Assembly (NCBI RefSeq): GCF_014695975.1
Contig: NZ_JACJPI010000084.1
Span: 1-64,000 of the forward strand
Length of the DNA stretch: 64,000 nt
From: Leptolyngbya sp. FACHB-321
Lineage (GTDB): Bacteria > Cyanobacteriota > Cyanobacteriia > Leptolyngbyales > Leptolyngbyaceae
Direction: 5' to 3'
Shown: positions 35,794 to 44,220 of the stretch, one piece after another
Numbering within the stretch: the first letter of the stretch is position 1
Layout of the letters: every line of letters starts with the position of its first letter
Made by a program: the position numbers and the translations under genes
Notes under the pieces: generated by a model
Told to the model about the DNA's origin: nothing
Database searches by the model: none
Seen by the model: the letters and a program-made list of their open reading frames with translations, nothing else

Positions 35794-37335
35794 TTATCGA
35801 TAGGCAAGCTCCTGAAATTCCTCATGTTCAGGAAAAGGGTAAACCCTCAGATTATGGTTCTGGTTGATATTGAGCCGTCGGTAAAACATTGGGTGCACCA
35901 CACAGCAATCTGTAACAAGTAGCGGTAGTCGTGTTTTTGAACTATATTCAAAATCTGCTTCTACAAAGCCCGATTTTTGATCAATATTTCGTACTCGTCC
36001 AATAATGCCTAGTTCAGCAATGAGTTGCCGAAACGCGAAGGGAGAATATTCTCCAGTCGGCCATTCCGATGAAGTAAGCGGTGCTCTTTTATCTAATTCA
36101 TTCCCTTTAAAGATCATCGGTAAACCTGACAGCGCTTCCACAATTCTGCCAACTTTTGGGTAAACGGCACTGTAAGAGTTAAGCACTTCTTCCGCCAAAG
36201 CATATTCACCTTCTGCAACAGCCTTGATAATCGTTTCTGGACGAAAAGCTGGGAATGTTTTTTCTCTAGTCGCTCGAGCTGCGATCGTATTACAGAGTAC
36301 AATCAGTTGCCGAGGACGCATTTGCGTATGACGCAGCACATAAGGAAACGATAGCTCAGACAAGCCTCTATGATTCCGTAGGCTGTTGCCAAAATAAGGG
36401 TTCCACATCTTCTCGCGGACTTCGTTATAGTCATCCCATTTGATGTTTGTAGACTCTTTGGAGAGCTGACCCACTGCGCGTAAATAATGATGAAAGCGCC
36501 AGCTAATAAGCCGCAGTAGATCTTTTGGTCGCCAATGCAAATAGACTTCATGTCGCACAAATTTCAGCGTGTTTAGAATGACTTCTTCCTTCAGGTGAGG
36601 GAAAACTTCAGCCATCAAAAAGATCTTTAAATGCACTCCATTTCTAGCATGATCGCGATTGAACTCAGAACCGCACTGAATCAGCGCTGCCGTTGTTCGC
36701 ATCATAATGTCGTCATTAACAGCGTAATTTTCCAATGTGTCGATCGCTACAATGATCGGTTTTTTGCGTGCTATTTCCAGTACGGCAGCTTTACCAGCGG
36801 TAATTCTTTCGTCTGAAAGAATCGCTTCTAACTCACTCAGTAAATCACCTTTGGTATCCAAAAAATGATTAACCAGAGCGCTGAGTGTATGGCGAATGAA
36901 GTTGGAGACTTTGCTATTGTGATCGCCAAAGATACAGGCAGCCCGAATCCGTATATCCTGATCCTTCAGTTCTTTAAAGATGATGAGCCAAATGAGAAAG
37001 TCCCATATTTTTGCAATTCTAGGAATGGCAACTTCGCGAGACTGCATCGTGAGTTTAGAAACTTTTTCTAAAATCTGTTCAAACGCTACAGGCTCATCAA
37101 CATCAATTGCGATCGTGTTGCGAAGTTGCTTTTGAAAGGAGAAGAATTGAGAGAGGGCAGTTTTTCCCGATCCTCATCTGCCCACGATAAGGAAGGCATT
37201 TAGATCAAGCGCTAAACTATTGAATCGAGTTTCGTAAAAGAAATATTCGCTGTACTCTTGCTTGAGGAGTTTCACTTCAGATTCGCAATCTGCTTCTCCA
37301 AAAGGACTCACTTGCTTGACAGTTTCCTGGTGCAA
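35794..37335 (-). pseudogene. P-loop ATPase with a stop codon in the Walker A motif
   Basis: From a TTG at 37335 with GGAG upstream, the frame reads HQETVKQVSPFGEAD and on to FLIVGR, then TGA at 37176-37174, then GSGKTALSQFF, and continues in the same frame to 35794. The stop lies exactly in the nucleotide-binding loop (expected GR-R-GSGKT), consistent with CGA changing to TGA. The rest (from MQSREVAIPRIAK at 37047, 417 residues) keeps a Walker B-like PIIVAIDTLENY. It resembles STAND/KAP-like or Sll1717-type P-loop ATPases. Without readthrough no ATPase is made; a truncated restart product lacks the P loop. Confidence 0.82.
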
Positions 37336-37699
37336 TCGGGTTCTCCTCTATCTTCAAGCTAAAGCTGTACGCCCACATTATGAGTGAGGGTGCTTAACTA
37401 TCTAATTACCCGCGCGGGTAGTTTGTTTGATTAACCGTTTCTGCAACCCGACAGTTTGTTTGTATGTTTAGGCTTCAGGGATGAAGTCGATATGCGAATG
37501 GCTTGCGCTGTCCTCAACTTCGACGACACCACATAGCGGTTAGTTTTTATAAAGATGGTGCAAATTGACAACACGATCGCGCCTCGCAATGTGTCATCCT
37601 GCTAATCGTTGACTTCAGAAGAGCGATCGCCCCTCACAGCTATAGAAGCGTACCGCATAGCAGCGGCATGGTAGGCATATCAAGACCAATGTCGGTTAG
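37336..37699. other. Intergenic upstream of the pirin promoter
   Basis: About 360 bases between the divergent broken ATPase gene and the pirin promoter. It contains a CCCGCGCGGGTAGTTTGTTTG palindromic segment near 37409-37428 and HIP1-like sites. No coding frame is recognised. Confidence 0.5.
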
Positions 37700-37740
37700 T
37701 TTGCATACAAACATTTTATGTGTTATTCTGTTTGCATACG
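37700..37740 (+). promoter_or_regulatory. Pirin promoter with two GTTTGCATAC operator copies
   Basis: GTTTGCATAC occurs at 37700-37709 and again at 37731-37740, 31 bases apart. The first overlaps a -35-like TTGCAT (37702-37707); 17 bases later comes a -10-like TATTCT (37725-37730); the second copy covers the expected start of transcription. The first copy is itself near-palindromic (GTTTGCATACAAAC). This is the layout of a repressor-controlled promoter. A ribosome binding site AGGAGG lies at 37768-37773. Confidence 0.65.
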
Positions 37741-37780
37741 AAGTGTATGACTTAGTATATTTCTACAGGAGGCACTGATC

Positions 37781-38479
37781 ATGCTCACAGTTCGTAAAGC
37801 TGAAGACCGGGGACACGCTAACCACGGGTGGCTAGACTCCTACCATTCATTCTCATTTGCCAACTATTACGATCCACAGCACATGGGCTTTCGTAGCCTA
37901 CGGGTCATCAACGAAGATATGGTTGCCCCTGCTAAAGGTTTCCCAACACATCCCCATCGGGATATGGAAATCATCACCTATGTTGTTTCCGGTGCCGTGG
38001 CTCACAAAGATAGTATCGGCAATACAGAGAAGGTTGGTGCTGGTGGTGTGCAGCGCTTTTCGGCAGGCACCGGGATTACTCACAGCGAGTTCAATCCCTC
38101 CACGACAGAAGGATTGCATTTGCTGCAAATCTGGCTTTTGCCAGAACGGCAAGGCATCACGCCCAGCTACGAGCAAAAGGAGTTCCCAGCAGAAACAAAA
38201 CGCAACCAATGGCGGGCTATTGCAAATCGTGAGGCAACGGATGGTGCAGTCAAACTGCATCAAGATGCCGCAATCTACGCCACGATTCTAGAGCCAGGTG
38301 AGCAGCTTACCTATACGCTGCAAGCCGATCGCCATGCCTGGGTGCAAATTGTGCAGGGCGAGGTGACGCTGAACGGCACCACACTCGACAAGGGTGATGC
38401 GGCTGCAATCAGTAACGAAACTGAATTAGCTTTTGCAGCCAGCACCGATGCAGAAATCCTGCTGTTTGATCTGGCATAA
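37781..38479 (+). CDS. Pirin-family protein
   Basis: A 232-residue double cupin. The metal-binding set is visible in FPTHPHRDMEIITYVVSG and the later HSEFNP; AGTGITHSEFNP is a family hallmark. Some bacterial pirins oxidise flavonols such as quercetin, others act as redox-sensitive regulators. AGGAGG precedes the ATG by seven bases, predicting strong translation. The next gene encodes a glutathionyl-hydroquinone reductase, so the pair may serve quinone or phenolic stress. Confidence 0.93.
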   Translation: MLTVRKAEDRGHANHGWLDSYHSFSFANYYDPQHMGFRSLRVINEDMVAPAKGFPTHPHRDMEIITYVVSGAVAHKDSIGNTEKVGAGGVQRFSAGTGITHSEFNPSTTEGLHLLQIWLLPERQGITPSYEQKEFPAETKRNQWRAIANREATDGAVKLHQDAAIYATILEPGEQLTYTLQADRHAWVQIVQGEVTLNGTTLDKGDAAAISNETELAFAASTDAEILLFDLA

Positions 38480-38503
38480 CAGTAAGTAGGAAGGGGTTGG
38501 GGA

Positions 38504-38532
38504 GAGAAGGCTAAAGGCTAAAGGCTAGAGCA
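38504..38532. repeat. GGCTAAA tandem repeat between pirin and reductase genes
   Basis: AAGGCTAAAGGCTAAAGG-type units. The same words occur at 32056-32085 inside the riboswitch and near 49528-49545 upstream of the DUF212 gene. Confidence 0.7.
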
Positions 38533-38625
38533 ACTCCCTGCCCCTTCCTTCCCTGCTTCCCCCTCTCCTCATTCCGCTGCTACAACTCAAAACTCAAAAC
38601 CTAAAACTTCCAACGGAGGCACCTC

Positions 38626-39588
38626 ATGGCACTCGGTATGATGGTCGATGGCAAATGGACAACAGAATGGACAGAGCATGACAAGACGGGCAAATTTAAC
38701 CGAATGCCAACAAAGTTCCGTCACTGGATTACGGCAGATGGGTCGAGCGGGTTTAAGGCAGAAGCAGGACGGTATCATCTCTACATTTCGCTGGCGTGTC
38801 CGTGGGCGCACCGGACGCTAATGATGCGTCAGCTTAAAGGGTTAGATGAAGCGATCGGGCTGTCGATCGTCGATCCTATTTTGACGGATAAGGGCTGGGG
38901 CTTTTCGGATGCACCAGGCTGCCTTCCCGATACAGTAAACCACGCTCAATACTTGCAGGACCTTTACGTTAAAGCAGATGATCGCTACACCGGACGGATC
39001 ACGGTGCCTGTGCTGTGGGATAAGCAGACCCAGACGATCGTCAACAATGAGTCGCGTGAAATTATTCGGATGTTTGATACTGCCTTTACGGCAATCGCCA
39101 AACCAGACACAGATTTCTATCCTCCAGCCTTGCAAGACACAATTGATCGGACGATCGACGCGATTTATATGCCTATTAATAACGGCGTGTATCGGTCTGG
39201 GTTTGCTACATCTCAAGACGCTTACGAAGAAGCAGTAACAGAACTGTTTGAAAACCTTGATCGTTGGGAAGCCGTTCTAGGTCAGCAGCGTTATTTGTGT
39301 GGCAATCAACTCACTGAAGCAGATATCTGTCTCTTTACAACCTTGATACGCTTTGATGCTGTGTATCACGGGCACTTCAAATGCAATCTCAAGTGCCTTG
39401 TTGATTACCCAAATTTGTGGAATTACCTGAAAGATATCTATCAATATCCCAGCATTAAAGCAACGTGCAATTTAGACCACATCAAGCGCCATTACTATAT
39501 GAGCCAGACGCAGGTAAACCCGAATCGCATTGTTCCAAAAGGTCCATTGATCAATTTTGATGAGCCCCACGATCGCGCCCGTTTTTAA
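38626..39588 (+). CDS. Glutathionyl-hydroquinone reductase (Xi-class GST)
   Basis: A 320-residue GST of the YqjG/Xi class. The catalytic Cys is in SLACPWAHRTLMM, and the class-specific features FRHWITADG, VPVLWDKQTQTIVNNES and the C-terminal YYMSQTQVNPNRIVPKGP are present. Such enzymes release glutathione from glutathionyl-hydroquinones. GGAGG precedes the ATG by about nine bases. It follows the pirin gene by 146 bases with a short repeat between, so a shared transcript is likely but not certain. Confidence 0.95.
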   Translation: MALGMMVDGKWTTEWTEHDKTGKFNRMPTKFRHWITADGSSGFKAEAGRYHLYISLACPWAHRTLMMRQLKGLDEAIGLSIVDPILTDKGWGFSDAPGCLPDTVNHAQYLQDLYVKADDRYTGRITVPVLWDKQTQTIVNNESREIIRMFDTAFTAIAKPDTDFYPPALQDTIDRTIDAIYMPINNGVYRSGFATSQDAYEEAVTELFENLDRWEAVLGQQRYLCGNQLTEADICLFTTLIRFDAVYHGHFKCNLKCLVDYPNLWNYLKDIYQYPSIKATCNLDHIKRHYYMSQTQVNPNRIVPKGPLINFDEPHDRARF

Positions 39589-39849
39589 GGCGATAAAGCT
39601 AGAGGCGATCGCAAAACCCAACTTATTTTGGTAGCAATTTTTTAGCAACAAACTGTTATAGCGGTTGGCTAATGTTTCCTACAAATCTCTGCCGATAGCA
39701 GGATTGCGAGCGCCGAGCCTTGTGGCAGTGTAGAAGTAGTTGACTTATTCCCTTTCGCTCAATTCCGATTTTTGTCGTGTGTCTTGTGTAGTAGCCAACT
39801 GACGCTTCACTTTGCGCGAAGCAAGCAATGGACATTCCAAGAGGCAAAT

Positions 39850-40281
39850 ATGAACCTTAAACTTTCTCCCGCGCTTTTAATCGCCGCTGCTCTGGCGATC
39901 ACCGCTCCAGCGCAGGCTGCAAATCCGGCTCACGTACAGCGCCTACTCGAAACGCGATCGTGTGCTGGGTGCGATTTATCCGGCGCAGACTTAACAGAGG
40001 CGCACCTGCTTGGCGCTGACCTTAGAAATGCCAATCTGCAAGGTGCTAATTTGACCAATGCTAACCTCGAAGGTGCTGACTTAACGGGTGCTAATCTTGA
40101 AGGTGCTAATCTTTCGGAAGCCTTTGCTAGTAACGTTAGCCTCAATCAAGCGAACCTTACAGATGCCAATTTGAAAGATGCTAATGTGAGTAATGCTGAA
40201 ACCGCTGGTGCTAAAACCAGTGGTGTGGATATCACAGGGGCACTCCTGGAAGGTAGCGGTATCAGCGTTGGTAGTGACTAG
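39850..40281 (+). CDS. Exported pentapeptide-repeat protein
   Basis: A 143-residue protein. The ATG at 39850 is chosen because it follows AGAGG and opens a clean signal peptide ([19 protein letters not shown], cleavage after APAQA). After an [10 protein letters not shown] segment there are about 18 A(N/D)LxG-type pentapeptides forming a beta-helix. Proteins of this kind are common in the cyanobacterial periplasm or thylakoid lumen; the function is not known. The two cysteines near the repeat start may form a disulfide. Confidence 0.9.
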   Translation: MNLKLSPALLIAAALAITAPAQAANPAHVQRLLETRSCAGCDLSGADLTEAHLLGADLRNANLQGANLTNANLEGADLTGANLEGANLSEAFASNVSLNQANLTDANLKDANVSNAETAGAKTSGVDITGALLEGSGISVGSD

Positions 40282-40327
40282 ACCAAAGCAGTCGATGTAG
40301 CGACCTTTAAATGGGCGAACAGAGCGG

Positions 40328-41011
40328 ATGACTAAATTGATCCTTATTACTGGTGTGAGCCAGGGACTTGGGCTTGCAATGACAGAGGGGTTCGCCCAAG
40401 CAGGACATACAGTTATAGGCTGTGCTCGATCGCCCAAGGCGATAGAAAAACTCCAGCAGCGCTTTGGCTCACCGCATGACTTCGCCGCGATCGATGTCGC
40501 TCATGACTTTCAGGTAGAGGCATGGGCAAAGCGACTGCTGGCAACCTATGGTACGCCAGATTTGCTGATCAATAATGCTGCGATTATCAACACGCTAGCG
40601 CCCCTCTGGGAAGTGCCGTCAGCAGACTTCTCTACATTGATCGACATTAATATTAAAGGTGTTGCTAATGTCATTCGCCATTTTTTACCCGCAATGGTGG
40701 CAAAGCAGCATGGCATCATTGTGAATCTTAGCTCCGGCTGGGGGCGATCAACCTCGCCCAATGTTGCATCTTATTGCGCGTCTAAATGGGCCGTCGAAGG
40801 CTTAACTCGCGCCCTAGCTCAAGAGCTTCCTTCAGGCATGGCAGCCATTCCTCTCAGTCCTGGTATTGTGCATACTGAGATGCTGGAAACTTGCTATGGC
40901 GGCGACGCAGCCAGTTTCATCGCGCCACACGATTGGGCTGTCAGCGCCATTCCCTTTTTGCTTAACTTAAAACCTGAACAGAACGGTCAACCGCTGACAG
41001 TTCCCAGTTAA
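40328..41011 (+). CDS. SDR-family oxidoreductase
   Basis: A 227-residue short-chain dehydrogenase with TGVSQGLGLAM for NADP(H), INNAA, a Ser in VNLSSGWG and the catalytic Y-x-x-x-K in YCASKWAVEGL. It is shorter than average at the C-terminus. The substrate is unknown. It follows the pentapeptide gene by 46 bases and is followed by a perfect hairpin. Confidence 0.9.
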   Translation: MTKLILITGVSQGLGLAMTEGFAQAGHTVIGCARSPKAIEKLQQRFGSPHDFAAIDVAHDFQVEAWAKRLLATYGTPDLLINNAAIINTLAPLWEVPSADFSTLIDINIKGVANVIRHFLPAMVAKQHGIIVNLSSGWGRSTSPNVASYCASKWAVEGLTRALAQELPSGMAAIPLSPGIVHTEMLETCYGGDAASFIAPHDWAVSAIPFLLNLKPEQNGQPLTVPS

Positions 41012-41034
41012 ACAAACCATTAGCCTGATGCATC

Positions 41035-41070
41035 CCTTCCAATTCTCCTTATGAAAGGAGAATTGGAAGG
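41035..41070. terminator. Perfect 16-base-pair hairpin after the SDR gene
   Basis: CCTTCCAATTCTCCTT (41035-41050), loop ATGA, and AAGGAGAATTGGAAGG (41055-41070) form an uninterrupted stem 24 bases after the SDR stop. There is no T-run, so RNA 3'-end stabilisation or attenuation is as likely as termination. Confidence 0.55.
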
Positions 41071-41265
41071 CAAGGGATTCTACCTTGTAGCGTTCAAAAA
41101 GGGAGTTGCTATCAAGGCTTTAGAAGAAGTTGATCTGGGAACGGCACTATTAAGGTGCCAATGCGTCAACGAGGAGTAAAACCGGCAAGGTTCGATCGAT
41201 TGCTATGCTGTTAAGCGATCGAACAATACGTTGGTTCGACTCGTTTACGCAGGTAGGTTACATCT

Positions 41266-42858
41266 ATGGCAACTTCAATCCGATCGCGCCTTGCTTCTAT
41301 CGCTACGGTTTTAGGCATCACATCTCTAGGTCTGTTGCCTTCGGCAAAAACCGCGATCGCGGTAGTCTTTGGGCAAACAGAGGTTGATCCCAACAAATTT
41401 GCAGTTGTTGCGTCTCCGCTCGGTGCCAATGCATACCAACTTTTGATCCTGGAGCAGGTTTCTAACGCACGTCCCTGCTGGAGTGAGAGCGGCACGAACC
41501 CTACACTAATCGATCCACTCCTCTTGCAATTTGACTTCACAGACATTTGTGCGCGCAGCACTGACAGTAACGGCTACTCGGTTCGCATGGCTAACCGGGA
41601 ATTTGGTCTTCTCTTTCAACTTGGTATCGCCCGACGTGAAAACGATCTGGTGCTATTGGCGACCAATTTGACTAATCGTGATGCACCACCGATCGAAATT
41701 GGCAGAACAAATGGATTACCCCCGGCTGGCGCTTTTGTCAAAATCAGCCTTAACCCTGGTTGGCGACTCACAAAGCGCACTGAAAATGGCAAGGTGCTGG
41801 GGCTAGTTTATCTCACCAGCGATACGGCACCATCCAACATTAAGCTAACGGCTTTTGTTGATACGCAGTCAAATTGGGCGAAGACTTACATTGATGCACT
41901 GGCTGCACAAAACATCATCAGTGGTTTTGAAGATGGCACCTTTCGTCCGAATGATCCGGTAACACGCGTACAGTTTGCCGCGATCGTTAGCAAAGCGTTT
42001 AGCACGCCTGCTCAACGCCCCCGCACCACCTTTAGTGATATTCAACCCAGCTTTTGGGGTGCCGAAGCCATTCAAATGGCGTACGAGAAGGGCTTTATGT
42101 CAGGTTATCCAGACACCACATTTAAGCCCAATCAACAAATTCCCCGTGTCGAAGCACTAGTGACACTAGCCAGCGGGTTGCAGTTCAGCAGCACAGGCGC
42201 AGATGTGTTGTCCTATTACCAGGATGCTGCTCAAATTCCAGATTGGGCAATGGGGGCGATCGCAGCGGCAACCGAGAACCAAATTGTTGTCAATTATCCT
42301 CGAGTAAAAGGTTTAAATCCAGCTCGTCCTACCACTCGTGCTGAAGTTGCTGCCTTTGTCTATCAGGCATTAGTAAATGCTGGACGACTGCCTACTATTC
42401 CATCTAACTATGTTGTGGTCGTTGGTGCTCCAATACCGGCTCAACCACCATCCTCTACGGAACTTGGCGTACCGACACCAAACCCATCCCCAACGCCTTC
42501 AATACTAGTGCCTACGCCCTCGGTGAATCCGACTCCATCACCCACTCTGGCACCCACACCAACCCCAACTCCATCACCTACACCAACTCCATCCCTCACG
42601 CCCTCGGTGAATCCGACTCCATCACCCTCTCCATCATTGTTCCCTACACCCAATCCATCACCTTTCCCCACGCCAACTCCATCACCTTCTCCCAATCCAT
42701 CACCTACACCAACTCCATTGCTCACACCATCAGCCACACCCTCTCCCACTCCATCATCCCCACCTACGCCATCACTATTCCCTACCCCATCACCCTCTCC
42801 CACTCCATCACCTACTCCAGGGTCTGTAGTCGTGCCGACAACACCCGTCTATCCCTAG
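41266..42858 (+). CDS. DUF3747/SLH protein with Pro/Thr/Ser-rich tail
   Basis: A 530-residue surface protein. A signal peptide ([17 protein letters not shown]...) covers about 1-32. Residues about 33-195 resemble DUF3747 ([20 protein letters not shown]). Three SLH modules follow ([39 protein letters not shown]) to about 378. The last 130 residues are PTPSP-type repeats, probably a wall-spanning, possibly glycosylated stalk. A second SLH protein, at 4480-6102, has a WG-repeat tail instead. Confidence 0.92.
   Translation: MATSIRSRLASIATVLGITSLGLLPSAKTAIAVVFGQTEVDPNKFAVVASPLGANAYQLLILEQVSNARPCWSESGTNPTLIDPLLLQFDFTDICARSTDSNGYSVRMANREFGLLFQLGIARRENDLVLLATNLTNRDAPPIEIGRTNGLPPAGAFVKISLNPGWRLTKRTENGKVLGLVYLTSDTAPSNIKLTAFVDTQSNWAKTYIDALAAQNIISGFEDGTFRPNDPVTRVQFAAIVSKAFSTPAQRPRTTFSDIQPSFWGAEAIQMAYEKGFMSGYPDTTFKPNQQIPRVEALVTLASGLQFSSTGADVLSYYQDAAQIPDWAMGAIAAATENQIVVNYPRVKGLNPARPTTRAEVAAFVYQALVNAGRLPTIPSNYVVVVGAPIPAQPPSSTELGVPTPNPSPTPSILVPTPSVNPTPSPTLAPTPTPTPSPTPTPSLTPSVNPTPSPSPSLFPTPNPSPFPTPTPSPSPNPSPTPTPLLTPSATPSPTPSSPPTPSLFPTPSPSPTPSPTPGSVVVPTTPVYP
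42460..42835. repeat. Minisatellite-like coding repeat for the PTPSP tail
   Basis: Degenerate 6- to 12-base units (CCATCACCT, ACACCAACT) with a larger duplicated block: CCCTCGGTGAATCCGACTCC occurs at about 42518 and about 42602. The repeat also opens a long antisense frame, which is a shadow. Confidence 0.8.
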
Positions 42859-43001
42859 TGCTACTGATATAGCAAAGTTTTGGCTGCTTGCGGCACAGAA
42901 TCTCTCTAAGGAGGCAAGCGTTTATTGGTTTCCCTACCTATGCTTGCCTTACGCAGCTTGACTTACTCCAGGCTGCGATCGCCCTAGCTTTAACCAAAAC
43001 T

Positions 43002-43451
43002 ATGCAACCGTCATCCTCCACCCTGCACCAAGCAACTACATCACCAGCGCTTACCATTGCTGGCATCAGCGAACCAGTAATCTTGCGCTACTTTGAAACG
43101 CTTAACGAAGAGGCGTTTGAGGCAACGAGTCAACTGTTTGCTGTTGATGGTGTAATGCAACCACCGTTTGAGCAAGCGGTAGAGGGTCAGGATGCGATCG
43201 CCACATACTTACAAGCAGAAGCAAAAGGTCTAAAGTTGCAACCACGTCAGGGTGTGGCGCAAGCGGTGGAGGATGGCTGTACCACAGTGGAGGTTAGCGG
43301 AAAGGTGCAAACCCCCATTTTTGGAGTCAATGTCTCCTGGCTCTTTACGCTTAACGAAAACAAAGAGTTAACGTTCGCAAAAATTAAGCTTCTTGCCTCT
43401 CCCCAAGAGTTGCTAAATGCACAAATTCTCTCCAAGCGATCGGAAAGTTAA
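43002..43451 (+). CDS. Orange carotenoid protein C-terminal-domain homologue (CTDH)
   Basis: A 149-residue NTF2-like protein. VILRYFETLNEEAFEATSQLF, read in parts, and the late VSGKVQTPIFGVNVSWLF and KIKLLASPQELL closely follow the C-terminal domain of orange carotenoid protein. The helical N-terminal domain is absent. CTDH proteins bind keto-carotenoids, carry them between membranes and helical carotenoid proteins, and can quench singlet oxygen. The frame could start at a TTG 114 bases upstream, but the ATG at 43002 gives the family-like length. No OCP gene lies in the window; crtW at 18766 could supply its pigment. Confidence 0.9.
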   Translation: MQPSSSTLHQATTSPALTIAGISEPVILRYFETLNEEAFEATSQLFAVDGVMQPPFEQAVEGQDAIATYLQAEAKGLKLQPRQGVAQAVEDGCTTVEVSGKVQTPIFGVNVSWLFTLNENKELTFAKIKLLASPQELLNAQILSKRSES

Positions 43452-43579
43452 GGCTACAGTCGATCGCCTAAAGCAACCAACGAGACAGAGAGTGTTACAG
43501 CGGGCACTGCTGAATCGAGAGTTAGTCCTTTCTGTTAGGGTGTAGCTCTCAAGTTAATAAGGAATTAGAGAATTCTTGC

Positions 43580-43825
43580 ATGACTTCCGAAGATTCTAAG
43601 CTTCAAAAGCAGTCGACTAACGTTGCCTACCGCTTTCTTGGAGGAGCCGCATTGGGTACCTTTATGGTACTCATCCCTTATTTGTTGACCTTTAGAGAAT
43701 TAAATTTATCCCACGCAGGGGCTGCACTAGTGCTGATCGCATCGTGCGGATTGTTGTCGAGCTTATGGGGCAAAAAATTCATTGAAGCTTTAATGCGATT
43801 GTTGGAGTCTTCTGGTCTTTATTGA
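43580..43825 (+). CDS. Small membrane protein
   Basis: An 81-residue protein with two hydrophobic helices (about 20-42 and 47-66: GAALGTFMVLIPYLLTF and GAALVLIASCGLLSSLWG) and charged ends. I do not recognise a function. AAGGAATTAGAG lies about 15 bases before the ATG, a weak ribosome binding site. It follows the OCP-CTD homologue by 128 bases on the same strand. Confidence 0.7.
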   Translation: MTSEDSKLQKQSTNVAYRFLGGAALGTFMVLIPYLLTFRELNLSHAGAALVLIASCGLLSSLWGKKFIEALMRLLESSGLY

Positions 43826-44220
43826 GTTCAGGGATTGGAAAGGCGCGCAAGGGAGCGCTTGTTCCGTTCAAAGCCTCATAGCAAATCAACGAAACAACAT
43901 TTAGTCTGGGAAGGCTGCGGATAGGCTAAGCGCAGGCGAACGCATTCTGATCGATCGCTTACTGTATGGTGTCCATAGAGGTCTACTACCAGTAGAGGAC
44001 TAGGGTTATATACGGACAAGTTTGTCTTAGTATGCCGCTTGCTATAGTAAAGCACAAGTCTAGTAACGCTATGGCTGTATATCTTTTGGAGTCATGCAGC
44101 TAAAACCTGTAAAATTCAGACATGAAGTTTACGTAAATTTACGCAATCTTTCCGTCTAAGGATTGTTTGTACTTTATTTTTTATGCAACTATAAACCGTT
44201 ATTATTTCGCGACCAGACAA
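43826..44220. other. Intergenic, with small palindrome
   Basis: About 395 bases. A TTTACGTAAA palindrome at 44128-44137 is followed by another TTTACG and may be part of the promoter of the repeat protein. No coding frame is recognised. Confidence 0.5.

Noticed and set aside
35618-35803. A 61-codon frame between the SPFH and broken ATPase genes.
   Set aside because: It consists largely of HIP1-like sites and overlaps the end of the ATPase gene; no sign of selection is visible.
42441-42803. Open frame on the minus strand with Gly-Val-Gly-Asp repeats, at first sight like a calcium-binding repeat protein.
   Set aside because: It is the antisense of the PTPSP-coding repeat of the SLH/DUF3747 gene and has no start context or domain.
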